A stretch of 64,000 nt of DNA from Chrysopilus asiliformis (GCA_964034945.1 OZ035962.1:33011943-33075942), one strand, 5' to 3'. Counted from the stretch's first letter, positions 21,336-33,639 are shown. Numbers and translations are program-made. Notes: generated by a model from the sequence alone, not told the origin.

Positions 21336-21705
21336 TAGGGATGTCAAATTTTTGAAAAAACCGGTTTTCGGTTAAACCGGTTTTTAAGACTTCGGTTTAA
21401 ACCGGGCCGGTTTAACCGGGTCCAAAAAACCGGTTATTCAAAACACCGAAAAACCGTTTTGTTCAAATTGGGTAGGTTAGGTCTTAGACGCAACAAATAC
21501 ACTATAATACAAACAAAAGACGTGAAGTGCAATATTGGTTTAAAATTATTTTTCCATACAAAAAAATGATCGGTATTTTAAAACGGTTTTTGGCTTTAAA
21601 AAAATCACCGGGTATAACCGTGCAAAAAAAACACCGAAAAAACCCGGCTAACCGAAGCAAAAACACCGGGTAACCGGTTTAACCGGTTCTTTTTTGACAT
21701 CCCTA
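21336..21705. mobile_element. 370-bp hAT-like MITE rich in AACCGGTT
   Basis: It begins TAGGGATGTCAAATTTTTGA and ends, inverted, TAGGGATGTCAAAAAAGAAC. Flanking 8-mers CTCAGTAC (21328-21335) and CACAGTAC (21706-21713) differ at one base, the 8-bp duplication expected of hAT. The outer 80 bases on each side are packed with AACCGGTTT/AAACCGG words. Confidence 0.75.
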
Positions 21706-24095
21706 CACAGTACTTCAATATAAAAACATTTTTTTAAAGGTTTTTCAAATTTAAATGATTTGAAAATTGTCACATTATAATTTTCTTAATTAAGAATAAT
21801 TTTACTCGCAATAAAAAAAAGTCAAAAAAAAAGTTTTTTAGAAACTCTAAATCCTCATGAAAAATGTAGTAAAAACGTTATCTACTTTTCATCTAAATTC
21901 GTGAAAATTCTCAGCGAATAAACTGAATTTCGAAAATCGCTCATTGGATTATTATCATTTTGCCAAAATCTAACTATTTAGCAATTTATTTAAATTGCCA
22001 ACAAAATGATTAATTACACCAAAACTCTTGTTAGGAATGGAATAACTAGAAAATACATTCTTCACACAAAAATTAGTTTTCCTGTTAAATTTTCTCAACC
22101 GTGTAATAATCACATAGCAGCAACCTCAATCACATTTTTAATTACCGCCCGATAGCCTTTTGTTTAATAATTTTTCACATTTAAGGTTCACCTCAGATAT
22201 GAATAAAGAGAATGTTCTACATTTTCAAAAAGGGGAGAAAATTGCACTCTTGAAATTAGCACAGAATATGAATATAAATACAACCGGATATTCTATGGTG
22301 TTTAAGGCAAATCCCGGATTGAACCTTTTGCAAAAAAAACCCTTCATGTCCATTACGTGTGCATTTTTTTTCATTTATAGTATGTAGAAGCACTCACTGA
22401 GGCAAGTACTCAAGAATAAATTAGCACATAATCGCTAGAGAATCTTAAAAAATCTGTCGGCACAAAAAAAGAACGAACTTCAAACAAACATTCAGACTGT
22501 AATTAAAAGTCTAGAACAGAATCTAGGGGCCTTCAATCATCGTAAACCAAAAATTAAATCCTATACCGTTCCAGGCAAATCCACACAACATAAATTCCAA
22601 CAAACTAATAACCGGGTACCGACATATTTAGGCGCAATCTCAATGTTCGGCTCCGAAGTGAGCTGAAAATGCTAAAGTAACCGAAGAGAAGTTATTTCCT
22701 CATTTTTCATTCATTTTAGGTTGAAAGACTACACGCGGATAGGGAGAAGGCATGTAATAATAGAGGCCTCACGAAAAAAAAATGTTACAGAAACATCAAA
22801 AAATATATAGAAACGATGGAAAACATTTCATACCGGGATTGCGACTTGGATTACATATATATTAGGACCGGGACGCTGTACGCTGTGATCGTGGATAGTG
22901 TGAGATAGAACATTATAGTATAGTAAATATCGCTAACGTTAAACCGATAGAATAACTATCTATTTCAGTTGTTACACTCATCGGACGGACGATATCAGTT
23001 AACCCTGAAGAAAAGCCAAAGATTTGTTTTAGCTATGATGGACCTCCTCTGTCCAATGTTAAAACTCTATAGCGATGCTGATGCTAGACATCATGAGCTG
23101 TTATGTTTTATGTTGAGAGGATATAAAAACTCTATCTGATCCATCCATCATCATCAGCCTAGCCATCATTGTCCAACCGACCAACGACCATCCAGTCAAG
23201 AATCAACAACATCATCATAATATCCTCACACTAATACATCAGCGCCGTAATGGCATCAGTTCGTATGTCGGATTAGAATTAACGAATAATCATAATAATC
23301 ATAATAGCGATAAGGGGGTTGGAGGCGGTAGTCAATCCTAAGTGCTGTATCTACAAAACCATAACTTAGGAATAAAGTATTGTATTAAGAAAGTATAAGG
23401 AAAGGAAAATAAAACAAAAACCGAACAAAGAAAAATATCCGACATGGCACAGATTTAAGTATGACCCTTGAGTGTAACATAAAAAGCGTCTTAGGCTGTC
23501 ATTAGTGATTCAAGTATCCTTTGACGAAAAGCAAATATTACATTTTGGTTATTTGTTCAAGAGTTCACTTGACTGCCGGACTTTAAAAAATTTAAAACAA
23601 ACAAAATTAACAAAATTCCAGAAGTCTATTCACACATGGGGTTAACTAGGTTAGATTTTCGTTAACTAGATTTTAATTTTTGGATGTAACATTTATACAT
23701 AACTGAATCCTTCCTTTTTTGCAATTTATAAGGAATTTTTTTTTGCAATACCGAAATTATGAAGAACTTTTCATCGTAATTAGGAAAAACCAGAACTCAA
23801 AACGCGGAATGAGGGTGGGATGTGTGAAAGGTGTTAAGGACCCACAGTTAGTTCGGTTCATTAAAAAATCTTTTCAAATTTTCGGTTCATAAAAAAAATT
23901 TCAGTGACTGAACAACAATTGGTCAACGTTTTTAAAGTTAACAACCATATTTTTCCGGCTTTTCTTGCACACAAAAACAAAATTGCGATAGTAACGGACT
24001 CAAATTTTCAGTGGTAAGCTGACGACATATGAACACAGTGGAGTACAAAATTTTGATTTCAAATAAACTTTCGACATTTCCATTTTTAAAAGCTT
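21706..24095. other. mostly unassigned; weak coding-like and TATA-like stretches
   Basis: Bases 22440-22668 read on the plus strand as a lysine/glutamine-rich segment (AQKKNELQTNIQTVIKSLEQ) that could be a coiled-coil remnant, ending at a TGA. Bases 23100-23340 contain GGATATAAAAACTC followed by CAT-rich sequence that looks like an untranslated leader, but no ORF follows. No function can be assigned. Confidence 0.3.
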
Positions 24096-24099
24096 TTAT

Positions 24100-24490
24100 T
24101 TAGCTTGCCTTCGTGTCTGTTTGCCTGTTTGTCTGTCAGATCAAATCTTGCAACCCAATTTTGACCCACTTCTACTTGTCCGATTGACTTGAAATTTTGC
24201 ACACTTATATATATACAATATTTTCACTACTTCGTCCTTGTAAGGATAACGGAAGGTCCTGTAAGGATAACGTGATTATCCTTTTCTCCAAATTTTCCGG
24301 AAAAAAATCTATTCTGGGGGTTTTTGGGGTCGCTGAAGCCGAATCTGTCATTAAAAAGTCAGTAAGGATAACGGAAGGTCCTGTAAGGATAACGTGATTA
24401 TCCCTTTCTCCAAATTTTCCGGAAAAAATCTATTCTGGGGGTTTTTGGGGTCGCTGAATACGATTCTCAAGTTAAAAAGCCTGTAAGGAC
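24100..24490. repeat. R3 repeat with two tandem 123-bp units
   Basis: The lead-in has a CTGTTTGCCTGTTTGTCTGT tract and GACTTGAAATTTTGCACAC. Two near-identical units follow (about 24239-24362 and 24363-24485) with GTAAGGATAACGTGATTATC, CTCCAAATTTTCCGG and GGGGGTTTTTGGGGTCGCTG. The same family occurs at 7938-9065 and 44410-44815. Confidence 0.8.
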
Positions 24491-24540
24491 ATCTAAAATG
24501 TAAGGATATATATTCGAAGACTAAAAAGAACAAAATAAAA

Positions 24541-24793
24541 AAAACAAAAAAAATTTTTTTAAAAAAAAGCTTTTATTAAAAAAGAATGCACTAAAAAGAA
24601 AAAAATAATTTTCTGGACGCTGTGTATCACAAATATAAAAGCTTTTAAAAAGCATAAAACAATAAAATAAAAATTTATCTCGCTTTTAAAAAGCTTTTAT
24701 ATTTGTTGTACACAGCGTCCAGAAAATTATTTTTTTCTTTTTAGTGCATTCTTTTTTAATAAAAGCTTTTTTTTAAAAAATTTTTTTTATTTT
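24541..24793. mobile_element. 253-bp foldback MITE (CACAGCGTCCAGAAAATT family)
   Basis: Two long inverted arms of about 100 bp: the left contains AATGCACTAAAAAGAAAAAA and CTGGACGCTGTG, the right the reverse. A short AT-rich loop separates them. A second, more diverged copy lies at 46112-46285. No target duplication can be read in the A/T-rich flanks. Confidence 0.75.
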
Positions 24794-24883
24794 TTTTTAC
24801 GTTTTAATCTCATTTCATTAATGTTATTCTACGAAGAAAATAGTCTTCGTGAGAATAACAGCAATCCGGCTCTTCGGCACGTA

Positions 24884-25829
24884 GGGGAAGCCGGGGCTAG
24901 TATTAACAAAATTTGGAAATCGGGTCATGTTTTTTTAACAAGTAATATTTGTGATATTGTGTTTATATCTAGCCATACTGTAGGTCTTCAGGTATCATAA
25001 GAAATAAAAAAAGTTTCAACCCGGTAGTCACTATATGAAAAAAATCATTTTTATGAAAAAATGTCATCTGTTAAAACTAACCCCGGTCACGGGGCTAGTT
25101 TTAACAACGATGGGGCAAGTATTAACATAAGTTTTAACATGGAAATAATTAAAAGAAAAGATTTTTTTTTCACAAAAATGATAAAATAAACAAAATATAT
25201 ATCCTTTTAAATTCAAATATATTAATTATCACAAAACTAATAAAATGAACCAAATAAATATCCTTTTCAAGGAACATAAATTGAGAAAAAAAAATTAAGT
25301 CGTTTTAAAAAACAAAAACAATTATTATTATCTAAAAAAAAGGTCTCGGGGAAGCTTTTTTGTACATAATTTGATCTATAAAAACATAGTATGAGAATTC
25401 TTACTCTATGTCTATGACATTATATTGTTAATACTTGCCCCATGGGTTTGTTAATTTTAGCCCCGACACTACTTTTTTTGAATTATTAACCACACACAAA
25501 AATATAGTTAAGGATTGTAATAAAACCAAAGGATATTATTAATTATAGCTTTATTAACTTACATTATCGGCAAAGTTATATTCAATAATATAAAAAACTA
25601 AGACAGAAATCAAAATATTCCAAACCATAAAAAGTTCGTTTACCAGCTAAATTTCGGTCTTTGTGCTAAACATTCACTGGCAATTAACTGTTTATGACTG
25701 ATGAGTCACGATATGATTGACCTTATCGAATGATGGACAAAAACCAAATTTCGAGATTCTGGCTCGTATATTTCGGCGGGAATAGGCTTGTTAATACTTA
25801 CCCCTGTTAATTCTAGCCCCGGGTTCCCC
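24884..25829. mobile_element. 946-bp pogo-like MITE with TIR GGGGAAGCCGGGGCTAG
   Basis: The left GGGGAAGCCGGGGCTAGTAT and inverted right GGGGAACCCGGGGCTAGAAT are flanked by TA (24882-24883, 25830-25831). GGGGCTAGTTTTAACA-type words recur inside near 25090-25130, 25430-25475 and 25790-25820, so the terminus motif is reiterated inward. No coding sequence. Confidence 0.75.
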
Positions 25830-25831
25830 TA

Positions 25832-27165
25832 TTCTAACCTTGAGCTTGGGTAGTTGTTAGCTACTATCGACATGGTTTATCCTCTTTCTAAATAAAAAGC
25901 TTATTTCATCGAAATTAGATCTGTATTACAATGCCGCTCAAAACAATTTTTTTTTGCTACTCCAAACACTGCAAATTTCCATTATTGGATGTGTTCTTAT
26001 CCGCACATTCTATTTACATACATTTTCAGATTTAGCAAACCCAGCTTTTTTGCTAGGTTTCGCAAAGCTGAGTTAAAGTTAAGACTCCAACTTGAGTTAC
26101 TAGATGCGCGCTACTTAAAGGCTAACTGCTATGTTACAGTTTATATGAGCTGTCCAAAGTGAGTGTTACCAGATCAACATTGAATAACCTGCCTATTCGG
26201 GATCGTTCTTAACTCAAGGTTCAAGAAAACTGAGAGGTTAAGAACACACCTATTGCCCACAATATCTAAATATTGTTTTTCCCAAATTGAATCAAGGTAT
26301 GAGCGCTTCGTTGCTGGGAATAAAATATCAGTTGTGATGAACACAAAACTTTGCACTGCAATATTGTGTTTCGGTAAAAATTATTTAAAAAATAATATTT
26401 TTTTCAAATATCTCGAGAACGTAAAAACCGTTAAAGGAAAAAATGTAGAAAATTTTATTTCCTGTAAATTTGGTTATATGCATTTATCATAACAGTGCAG
26501 TTTTCGAGAGATTTTCAAAAAAGTGTATTTTTTTAAATATCTTGAGAACCGTTAAGAGCTTTGCACACCAAATGCGAATTCGCACCGCGTAGCAAAAAAA
26601 AGGTCAAACTTACCAAGCGATCTTATATCGTGTGTCATCTACATGAGCTCTTTTAGTTATTGATGAATAGATAATATTTTGAACTCAATCTTTTTTTAAT
26701 GTTGGGTGTTTTTGGGCACTTTTTTGGGCGTTTTTTATAAAATTGTACGTTTTTGAGCTACAGAAATTCCTCATTTAGTAGCTTTTTATTGGCCAAGACC
26801 TGGTAACGCTAGATACGACATAAAATATGACAATATTAGTCAATATTGCTTTTTTTTTAATGTGCTTACAACTTGTGAACTCATGCAGTTTTCAGATAAA
26901 CAATTTTATACACAAAACTTCTTCTATTTAACGAATTAAACGTTTCAATGATCCAAAAATCAAATTAACTCTTTTTTAAATCTTTTTCAAATCAAATTCG
27001 TCTAAATTAAGCCCAATTATTCGAAAGAATGTAATTAAAGTCTTTAAAAAATCTTTGTACAAAAGGATAAATTTATTGTGCATTTACTATTGCAAATGCG
27101 AATGGTTTTCGACTGTGATTATATAAAATAAAGCAAGTTTTAAAATTGATGCTTGTGGAAAAAAT
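25832..27165. other. no gene seen
   Basis: AT-rich DNA. Two diverged copies of TTTTTNAAATATCTNGAGAAC (26396 and 26527) are the only internal similarity noticed. Confidence 0.4.
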
Positions 27166-27169
27166 GGTT

Positions 27170-27600
27170 TTTACCTATCTTACATATGAGAAAGGTCACT
27201 TTAACCCTTAATTGATGAGGACTTTTCTCTCTTTGCTATTTCTCATGTTTTCAGCACAGTGACTCTGAAATCTTCAGTACCTTCATACAGTATGGTGTTG
27301 TATGCCGAGTTAGAAGCACGGATTTGGTATGTGATTAGAACAAGTCCTAGAAACCACCTCATCATTTACGCATATGATTTTCACCTCATAAATTAAGGGT
27401 TAAAATTCGAAATCATAACGGAGCCCTGCACGTTTCGAGATCGACTCATCTTGATAAGTCCGCAGTATGTCAGTGTGTGTGTGTGTATGTGTGAAAATTT
27501 GTAACATCACTTTCTACCAGTAAACCTCAAACGATTTTGATGCGGTGTTTTGTATTTGAAAGCTATTATCGTCTCATAAAACTCTATTGACTGATATTCT
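27170..27600 (+). repeat. V3 dispersed repeat with a TG tract
   Basis: Order: CTATCTTACATATGAGAAAG, ACGGAGCCCTGCACG, ATCGACTCATCTTGATAAGT, CCGCAGTATGTCAGTGTGTG (a TG microsatellite at 27472-27495), TTTCTACCAGTAAACC and GATTTTGATGCGGTGTTTT. An inverted copy is at 45880-46110 and fragments are at 11600-11690 and 44800-44830. From memory, similar ACTCAGTTCGATGAGT..TGTGTGTG repeats are abundant in mosquitoes. Confidence 0.7.
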
Positions 27601-27641
27601 AATTGCAGTCATCCAATTGGAGTCATCCAATTGGATTTAAC

Positions 27642-28222
27642 AAACATAACAAAAGCTATAATTGCCAATCTGGCAATCATTGGAGACCCGTATGGTGATA
27701 TTCGTATCAAAATTCGAACAGTTGTACCAAAATTCCACTTTGAAGTCAAACTTTCCAATAAGATTTTTTAAAATTTATTCCAATCGGATTTTGATGTATG
27801 GGAGTTTTATGTAGAATCATATCCTAAATAACTTTTGTTCTTGGACTTTTTTGATAAGATGCACCGTTTTTGAGATATTGACAAAAAACGATTTCGTTTG
27901 TATGGGGGGTACCCCCCCTAATGGTCCATTTTTGCCCATTAACGAACTTAGCCTCACATTTTACGAAAAACGGATCTGTACAAAATTTCAAGTCTCTAGC
28001 TCAATCCGTGCGCCCGCAATCCGCGCCACAGACGGACGGACGGACGGACGGACGGACAGACGGACAGACGGACGGACAGACGGACGGACATGCTAAATTC
28101 AACTTTTTTCATCATTCTAAACACACTGGTGTAATTCATTTTTTTGTGCGATGACGGGATCTTGGCGTTACAAACGGTAAGGCAAAGTTAATATACCCTT
28201 TGGTTTCACCATACGGGTATAA
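27642..28222 (+). repeat. V1 dispersed repeat, full copy
   Basis: The fullest V1 copy. In order: AAACATAACAAAAGCTATAA; ACCCGTATGGTGATATTCGT; CCAATCGGATTTTGATGTAT; GTATGGGGGGTACCCCCCC (a 16-base palindrome-like core); CTTAGCCTCACATTTTACGA; AAATTTCAAGTCTCTAGCTC; the GACG array at 28030-28090; CACACTGGTGTAATTCATTT; and a terminal TTTCACCATACGGGTATAAA. ACCCGTATGGTGA appears inverted near the two ends (27688 and 28204). No protein is encoded, although the GACG array leaves open frames. Confidence 0.8.
28030..28090. repeat. GACG/GACA tetranucleotide array in V1
   Basis: About fifteen tandem GACG or GACA units. The array sits at the same place in each V1 copy but varies in length between copies, so it is unstable. 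Confidence 0.9.
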
Positions 28223-29365
28223 AAAATTGTCTCTAATTGGATTTAGATGTATGAGAAAGTTATATAGAATGATATTCTAAACACTTTTTGTAATAACAAA
28301 TTTTTCAAAAAATGAACGTTTTCGAAAAAATTAGAAAATTATTTTCGATTTGTAAAAATTTGAAGTAGGGGGAACAGTGGATGCATTATTCCTATTTTCG
28401 GTAGAGCTTTAACTTTTAATAAAAACCTGTTCTGTACCCAAAATCAACTTCCTATCTCAATTTGTTCTCGAGTTTTCAAATGTTTGTGTATAAAAAATGA
28501 TAAGTAATAGGGTAGGACCGGGCTTGTTGAATTACTTTTTAGAATTTTGGTTGTAGCGCGCACATAAAATCACATATCGCTCCAATGGTTAAGCCATTCG
28601 ATAGAGGGATTCCTTGACTACATTTCATAGAAGAAAATTTTTTTTAATGTTTTATTAACTGCCCTCCAGCTCAATTTAAAGGGTGATTCAACATGCCCGC
28701 CGATTTGCAAGTGGTGCGGGTAAGTTGAATAATTGTAAGTTTTCATACTTAAGAATGAAAAAACGTTATTTCTTAAGAAAAAAAAAGAATGAAATAAAAT
28801 ATTTTGTTAAGCAAAAAAAATTTAATATACATTATATAATGTAAATATGAAAAAAAATGAAATTTACAATTTAGTTAATCGCTTATTTGGTTTTTTTAGT
28901 TGACCAATTTTTGATTGTTTTCCTGCTGCGTTTTTATAAAAAATGTAAAAAATCATCAAGAAACAAACAAAAATTGATAAAAGAATAAAGGAAATGTGAA
29001 AGAAACGTCAAAGAACAAAAAATACGTAAGAAAAAAATGATTCAACTTTCCCGCAATCCACTTTGTTGATATTTTCTCTTAGAAAAATCACAAAAACAAT
29101 AAATTTGAATGTCCCACGAGGTTTTTTTTTATTCTAGAGGTGTTGCACAACACTTTTAATACAAAAAATTTCCAGATTGACAAAAATTTGTATGAGAAAT
29201 GGTTAAATAACTGTATAGTATAAAATTTACTTTTAGAGCCAAAAACACACATATTCCTGTCACTTACGATATAAATAAGATATCGCTATCAAAATTTTAT
29301 GGCAAGTAGAGGACATCAGTACTAACAACATACTAAAATTTCAAAAAAATTGACTGAGTAGTTTT
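28223..29365. other. V2-like fragment then pogo-like termini, no gene
   Basis: 28223-28365 reads like one diverged V2 module (TTGGATTTAGATGTATGAGA, TTTTCGAAAAAAT). At 28508 TAGGGTAGGACCGGGCTTGT starts a terminus in the pogo-like style (TAGGG + C/G-rich block + TTGAATTA), with CAACATGCCCGCC and GGTGCGGGTAAGTTGAAT near 28690-28730 and TTCAACTTTCCCGC at 29042. The opposite end could not be fixed. Confidence 0.35.
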
Positions 29366-29903
29366 TTTATACCCGTATGGTGAAACCAAAGGGTATATTA
29401 ACTTTGCCTTACCGTTTGTAACGCCAAGATCCCGTCATCGCACAAAAAAATTAATTACACCAGTGTGTTTAGAATGATAAAAATATTTAATTTTTGCATG
29501 TCCGTCCGTCTGTCTGTGGCGCGGATTGCGGGCGCACGGATTGAGCTAGGGACTTGAAATTTTGCGTGGATCCGTTTTTCGTAAAATGCGAGGCTAAGTT
29601 CGTTAACGGGCAAAAATTGACCATTAGGGGGGGTACCCCCCATACGAACGAAAACATTTTTTGCGAATACCTCAAAAACGGTGCATCTTATCAAAAAAGT
29701 CCAAGAACAAAAATTATTTAGGATATGATTCTACATAAAACTCCCATACATCAAAATCCGATTGGAATAAATTTTAAAAAATCTTATTGGAAAGTTTGAC
29801 TTCAAAGTGGAATTTTGGTATAACTGTTTGAATTTTGATACGAATATCACCATACGGGTCTCCAATGATTGCCAGATTGGCAATTATAGCTTTTGTTATG
29901 TTT
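29366..29903 (-). repeat. V1 dispersed repeat, minus orientation
   Basis: Inverted copy from ATACCCGTATGGTGAAACC to CTTTTGTTATGTTT. The tetranucleotide array is short here (CCGTCCGTCTGTCTG, about 29501-29516). It faces the plus copy at 27642-28222 across about 1.1 kb, so the two could form an inverted pair. Confidence 0.85.
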
Positions 29904-32230
29904 TCATATAAAACCGTCCGAATAAATTTAAATTTTGAAAACTTTTGCCAAGTGATTTCATTCTGCGATAGATTTCGCCAAACAAATGTTGAATAAAAAT
30001 CACGGAGAAATTCAAGAAACAAACGCAAGTGTAAATGGGGCCTTAAAAAAAATCAAAACCTATAAGCCAAATTAACCATTTCTTGATTTTTAGTGATGAG
30101 AAAATTGTAAAAATCAGAGAATATCCCCCCATAAAATGTGTCAAATTGATAGTGGATGAAATTATCAACTTTCACTGTTAAATTGCTGATTTTTTTTAAA
30201 ACTTACTATGAATCGTCGGGTGTCAAAGTAGTGTGATTCAGAAATCAGACACTTGACACCAGAGTGTTAAATTTTCGAAGAATTGGATCCAGTTCCAGAA
30301 TGTCTTCAAAAGATTCCATTCAATATGCAGTAACTGATGTGGGAATACCGGGAACAATTCATCCAGGTAGGTATACAAAGGCCCTGCAGTTTGAAGGAAT
30401 CGATTGTTTCGTCGGGATGATCTCGTAATTGTCACTTTGCGGCCGTTCAGGTATCTGAGAAATTCTTTGCGACCAACAATATATAAGCAAGGGCTCCGAA
30501 CCTCAGCAGTATTCGATATCGCACTATTGCAGATATACAATGCAAACCATTAATGAAATTCCAAGCATCACAGCTGCTCTCGTTTTAACAACACAACACT
30601 TTGCACTCAATTAAGCCAATTTAATTGGGTATTTAGCTGATAAACCACATGCACGTCAAACAGCCAGAACTTTTTAAACCAAACATATTCCAGAGCCTGT
30701 AGACTCTTCACAACATGATCAACATAATATAAATGCTTATGCTATTCAAATTAAATGTTTTTAAAACTGCACAGCAATCTGCACTAAATAATTACGAATG
30801 CAATGCAAGTGCATTGACGGCGATGCCCTTGTTTAACGCGTTGCACAAGTGGCCATCAGACCCTAAGAACGCCAAAGACGAGGATCTGTACGTGGACCCC
30901 CTTCGCGAATTCGTTGAGCAACACGGATTTTGATCTTTTGAAAAGTGATCTTCTCCAGCCTTTGTGCAAAACCTTAGTAAACTTTCGTTTAAGTGAATTT
31001 TTCAATCGTAATTTGAACGCGCTTAACGAAATTTCAGAAAATTTCCCGTAAACGCGAGCCAAAATTAAGTTGATCGATTGGGATGATCGCCCTCAGCACG
31101 GTGCAAAACAAAAATAAAAAACTTCGCTAATTCTTTGTAAAAGCCGCGAAACCGGATTGTGGATACCACCGTATACAGCGAACGCGAAAATCCAACTAAA
31201 GTCAGTGTTTGTCTCTCTACGGAGGCACTTCTCAATTTACTTTGAGTTTGAGACAAGAAAATTGAACAAAACCAGTCTCCTTTCTCCGCCTTTACCCACC
31301 TTCTTCTTATTACATTCAATTTCTTCTATACTTGATCTACCTGTGTATATTACCTGCACTCTTGCCCATTGGCCGGTATAAGATTTTATACCTATAAAAC
31401 TACTACAAATATATTTGTGTGTGTGTTTAACGAGTTCTTTTGTACATTGTGCCTGATCTGCATTTGGCTACCATAAATGCGGCTGACCTGATCAATTCTA
31501 GAATCCACGAGCATTTATTTACTCTATGCCTTTGTACAGGTAACCGGCTGTCGTCTCACCTACTACCAAAAACTTGTGCCATGCCAATCCACGAGTTATT
31601 AGCCTAAATCTTAGGATTTACCATTGAGCATCGTATCTTGCTCTCTGGTAACTTTAAAGAGTTTTGGAATAGTTCTTCAGGAATCAAGTCAGGTAACTTG
31701 CACTAACAGTCGCCGAAGAAAATCTACCTGGGACTCAACGTTTTGACCAGGATTATGGTCAAAATCCATGATGCATTCTTCAATGCTGAGAGATGAATTA
31801 ACAAATTGTTTAATATCATCTGAAGCAGGATGTACATAATTTCAGAAAATTACATGGGTACACGGAGAGAAATGATAGGACAGTTTCCTACAAAAATTGT
31901 GATATACGACTCAGTCAGTGAAATTCTTTGTATTGACTCCCAAAAAAAGGGGAATTCAAACCAAAAAGTAGGGAATTCTACCAAAATTCTAGTACTATTC
32001 ATATGATTTTAGCTTCAAAAACTTATATCTATTCTCATGGTGTATTTCGTACATGACACCTGTAGGTTTTTTTTACATTTTTTAATATTTTTTCTTCTTT
32101 TATTTTATTGACTTCTGGAATATTATACATTAATTTTTGTACATTTCAACCGCTAGTCGCTTCACAGCTCAACTACTTTTTCACTCTTTTTAAAATCATA
32201 ATGTATTCTACGGTAATCGGTTGCACTATT
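29904..32230. other. no gene confirmed; less AT-rich island at 30240-31400
   Basis: Within this stretch 30240-30940 and 31060-31400 are noticeably less AT-rich than the window and include TATATAAGCAAGGGC at 30479 followed 23 bases later by CCTCAGCAGT, a TATA/initiator-like pair on the plus strand. No ORF of convincing length follows. 31400-32230 is featureless apart from ATACACGGAGAGAAATGAT near 31860. Confidence 0.3.
30238..30540 (-). CDS. unrecognised ORF, possible host exon
   Basis: An open frame of 100 residues on the minus strand with mixed composition (SPCLYIVGRKEFLRYLNGRK, GPLYTYLDELFPVFP), unlike the low-complexity frames elsewhere. An acceptor-like CTGCAATAG lies at the 5' side (about 30529). 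No homology comes to mind and no partner exon can be identified, so this may be chance in a GC-richer patch. Confidence 0.2.
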   Translation of the reverse strand: MYICNSAISNTAEVRSPCLYIVGRKEFLRYLNGRKVTITRSSRRNNRFLQTAGPLYTYLDELFPVFPHQLLHIEWNLLKTFWNWIQFFENLTLWCQVSDF

Positions 32231-32595
32231 AAACATAACAAAAGCTATAATTGCCAATCTGGCAATTATTGAAAACCCGTATGGTGATATTCGTATAAAA
32301 ATTCGAACAGTTGTACCAAAATTCCATTTTGAAGTCAAACTTTCCAAAAAGATTTTTTAAAATTTATTCCAATCGGATTTTGATGTATAGGAGTTTTATG
32401 TAGAATCATATCCTAAATAACTTTTGTTCTTGGCCTTTTTTCGTTCGTATGGGGGGTACCCCCCCTAATGGACCATTTTTGCCTATTAACGAACTTCGCC
32501 TCGCATTTTACAAAAAATCGAATCTGCGCAAAATTTCAAGTCTCCAGCTCAATCCGTGGGCCCGCAATGGGTTTCACCATACGGGTATAAAAATT
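32231..32595 (+). repeat. V1 dispersed repeat, copy lacking the tetranucleotide array
   Basis: Same order as the full copy up to CTCAATCCGTGGGCCCGCAA, which joins directly to GGGTTTCACCATACGGGTAT. The array, the CACTGGTGTAATTC block and about 150 further bases are missing, and a shorter gap removes the ATAAGATGCACC block. This is an internal deletion derivative with both ends kept. Confidence 0.8.
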
Positions 32596-32759
32596 ATTTC
32601 CTGAATCCCCTAGTTCGTACCGTACGAAGAATATTACCAACAAACAAAACTTAAAAACAAATAATTTAAAACCACCAACTTCAAAAGGAAGTTAATTTAA
32701 AACCCCCATTATTATGATACTCTAAACCAATGTCGCAGTTGCAACTCTCGAATTTAGTT

Positions 32760-33053
32760 AAAACAATTTCTATATGGGATCCATCGATATTAAAATTAAG
32801 ACCAAATTGGACGTGTATCCTCTATGGGCATCTATCCGTACCCAAAACTGGTGCAACTGTCCTTCTTGGCACGGATAGATGGCTTTTCGACTTTTTTAAC
32901 TCGCCCTTCACAAATATTTAAACAAATTTTTAAGTTAACATAGTTACTATTTATTTAATGTAAACAAACCGAAAAAAATTGAAATCACTCTTAACAGATT
33001 CACGCTTCGTGGCATCTATCCCACCGCGGCGGCATCTATCCATACCTTACCCT
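32760..33053. repeat. fragments of a pogo-like family (ATGGATAGATGCC words)
   Basis: Repeated GGCATCTATCC / GGATAGATGGC words (32828, 32872, 33009, 33030) lead to the terminus CATACCTTACCCTA at 33053, which inverted matches TAGGGTAAGGTACGGAT at 19970. No matched left terminus is present, so it is probably truncated. Confidence 0.45.
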
Positions 33054-33229
33054 ACCTAAATATTTTTTAAAGCAATCATATTGTGGATAACTCCTTGATA
33101 CATTCAATATTTAAGAATTTTTATTACGAAGTAGGGTAACTCTTTTCCGACGAAACATGAACAAAACTACTCATGTATACCTACCATTTAAAAACATAGA
33201 TCAATTCTTTGAAAATTGTCCTTTCTATT

Positions 33230-33622
33230 ATAATGCTACATTTACACGAATGACAAATTTGTCATTTTTTTCTTGTCATTATGTTAATTCCCGTGTAAAT
33301 GACATAATTTTTGTAATTTTTTCTGTCAGAAAATGTCAATCTCTCATAAAAGAATGAACTTGTCCATTCTTTTATGCCAGATTGTCATTCGTGCAAACGC
33401 AATATTAGTTATGACAATTTTAGTATTCAACTTTTGTCATAACTAATATTGCGTTTGTACGAATGACAATCTGGCATAAAAGAATGGACAAGTTCATTCT
33501 TTTATGAGAGATTGACATTTTCTGACAGAAAAAATTACAAAAATTATGCCATATACACGGGAATTAACATAATGACAAGAAAAAAATGACAAATTTGTCA
33601 TTCGTGTAAACGTAGCATAACG
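33230..33622. mobile_element. 393-bp foldback MITE with ~185-bp arms
   Basis: Near-perfect inverted arms (33230-33417 and 33434-33622) around a 16-base loop. The ends read ATGCTACATTTACACGAATG and, inverted, ATGCTACGTTTACACGAATG. Within each arm AAATTTGTCATT and AGAATGRACAAGTYCATTCT are themselves palindromic. A transcript would fold into a very long hairpin. Confidence 0.88.
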
Positions 33623-33639
33623 TAAACGTTCCAATAGAT

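Noticed and set aside
23100..23340. LTR or 5' leader suggested by GGATATAAAAACTC and CAT-rich sequence
   Set aside because: No paired LTR, primer-binding site or downstream ORF.
30470..30630. Plus-strand promoter and short secreted peptide at TATATAAGCAAGGGC
   Set aside because: The TATA/initiator spacing is attractive, but the following ATG gives only about 24 residues with no clear signal peptide. Kept only as a note on the island.
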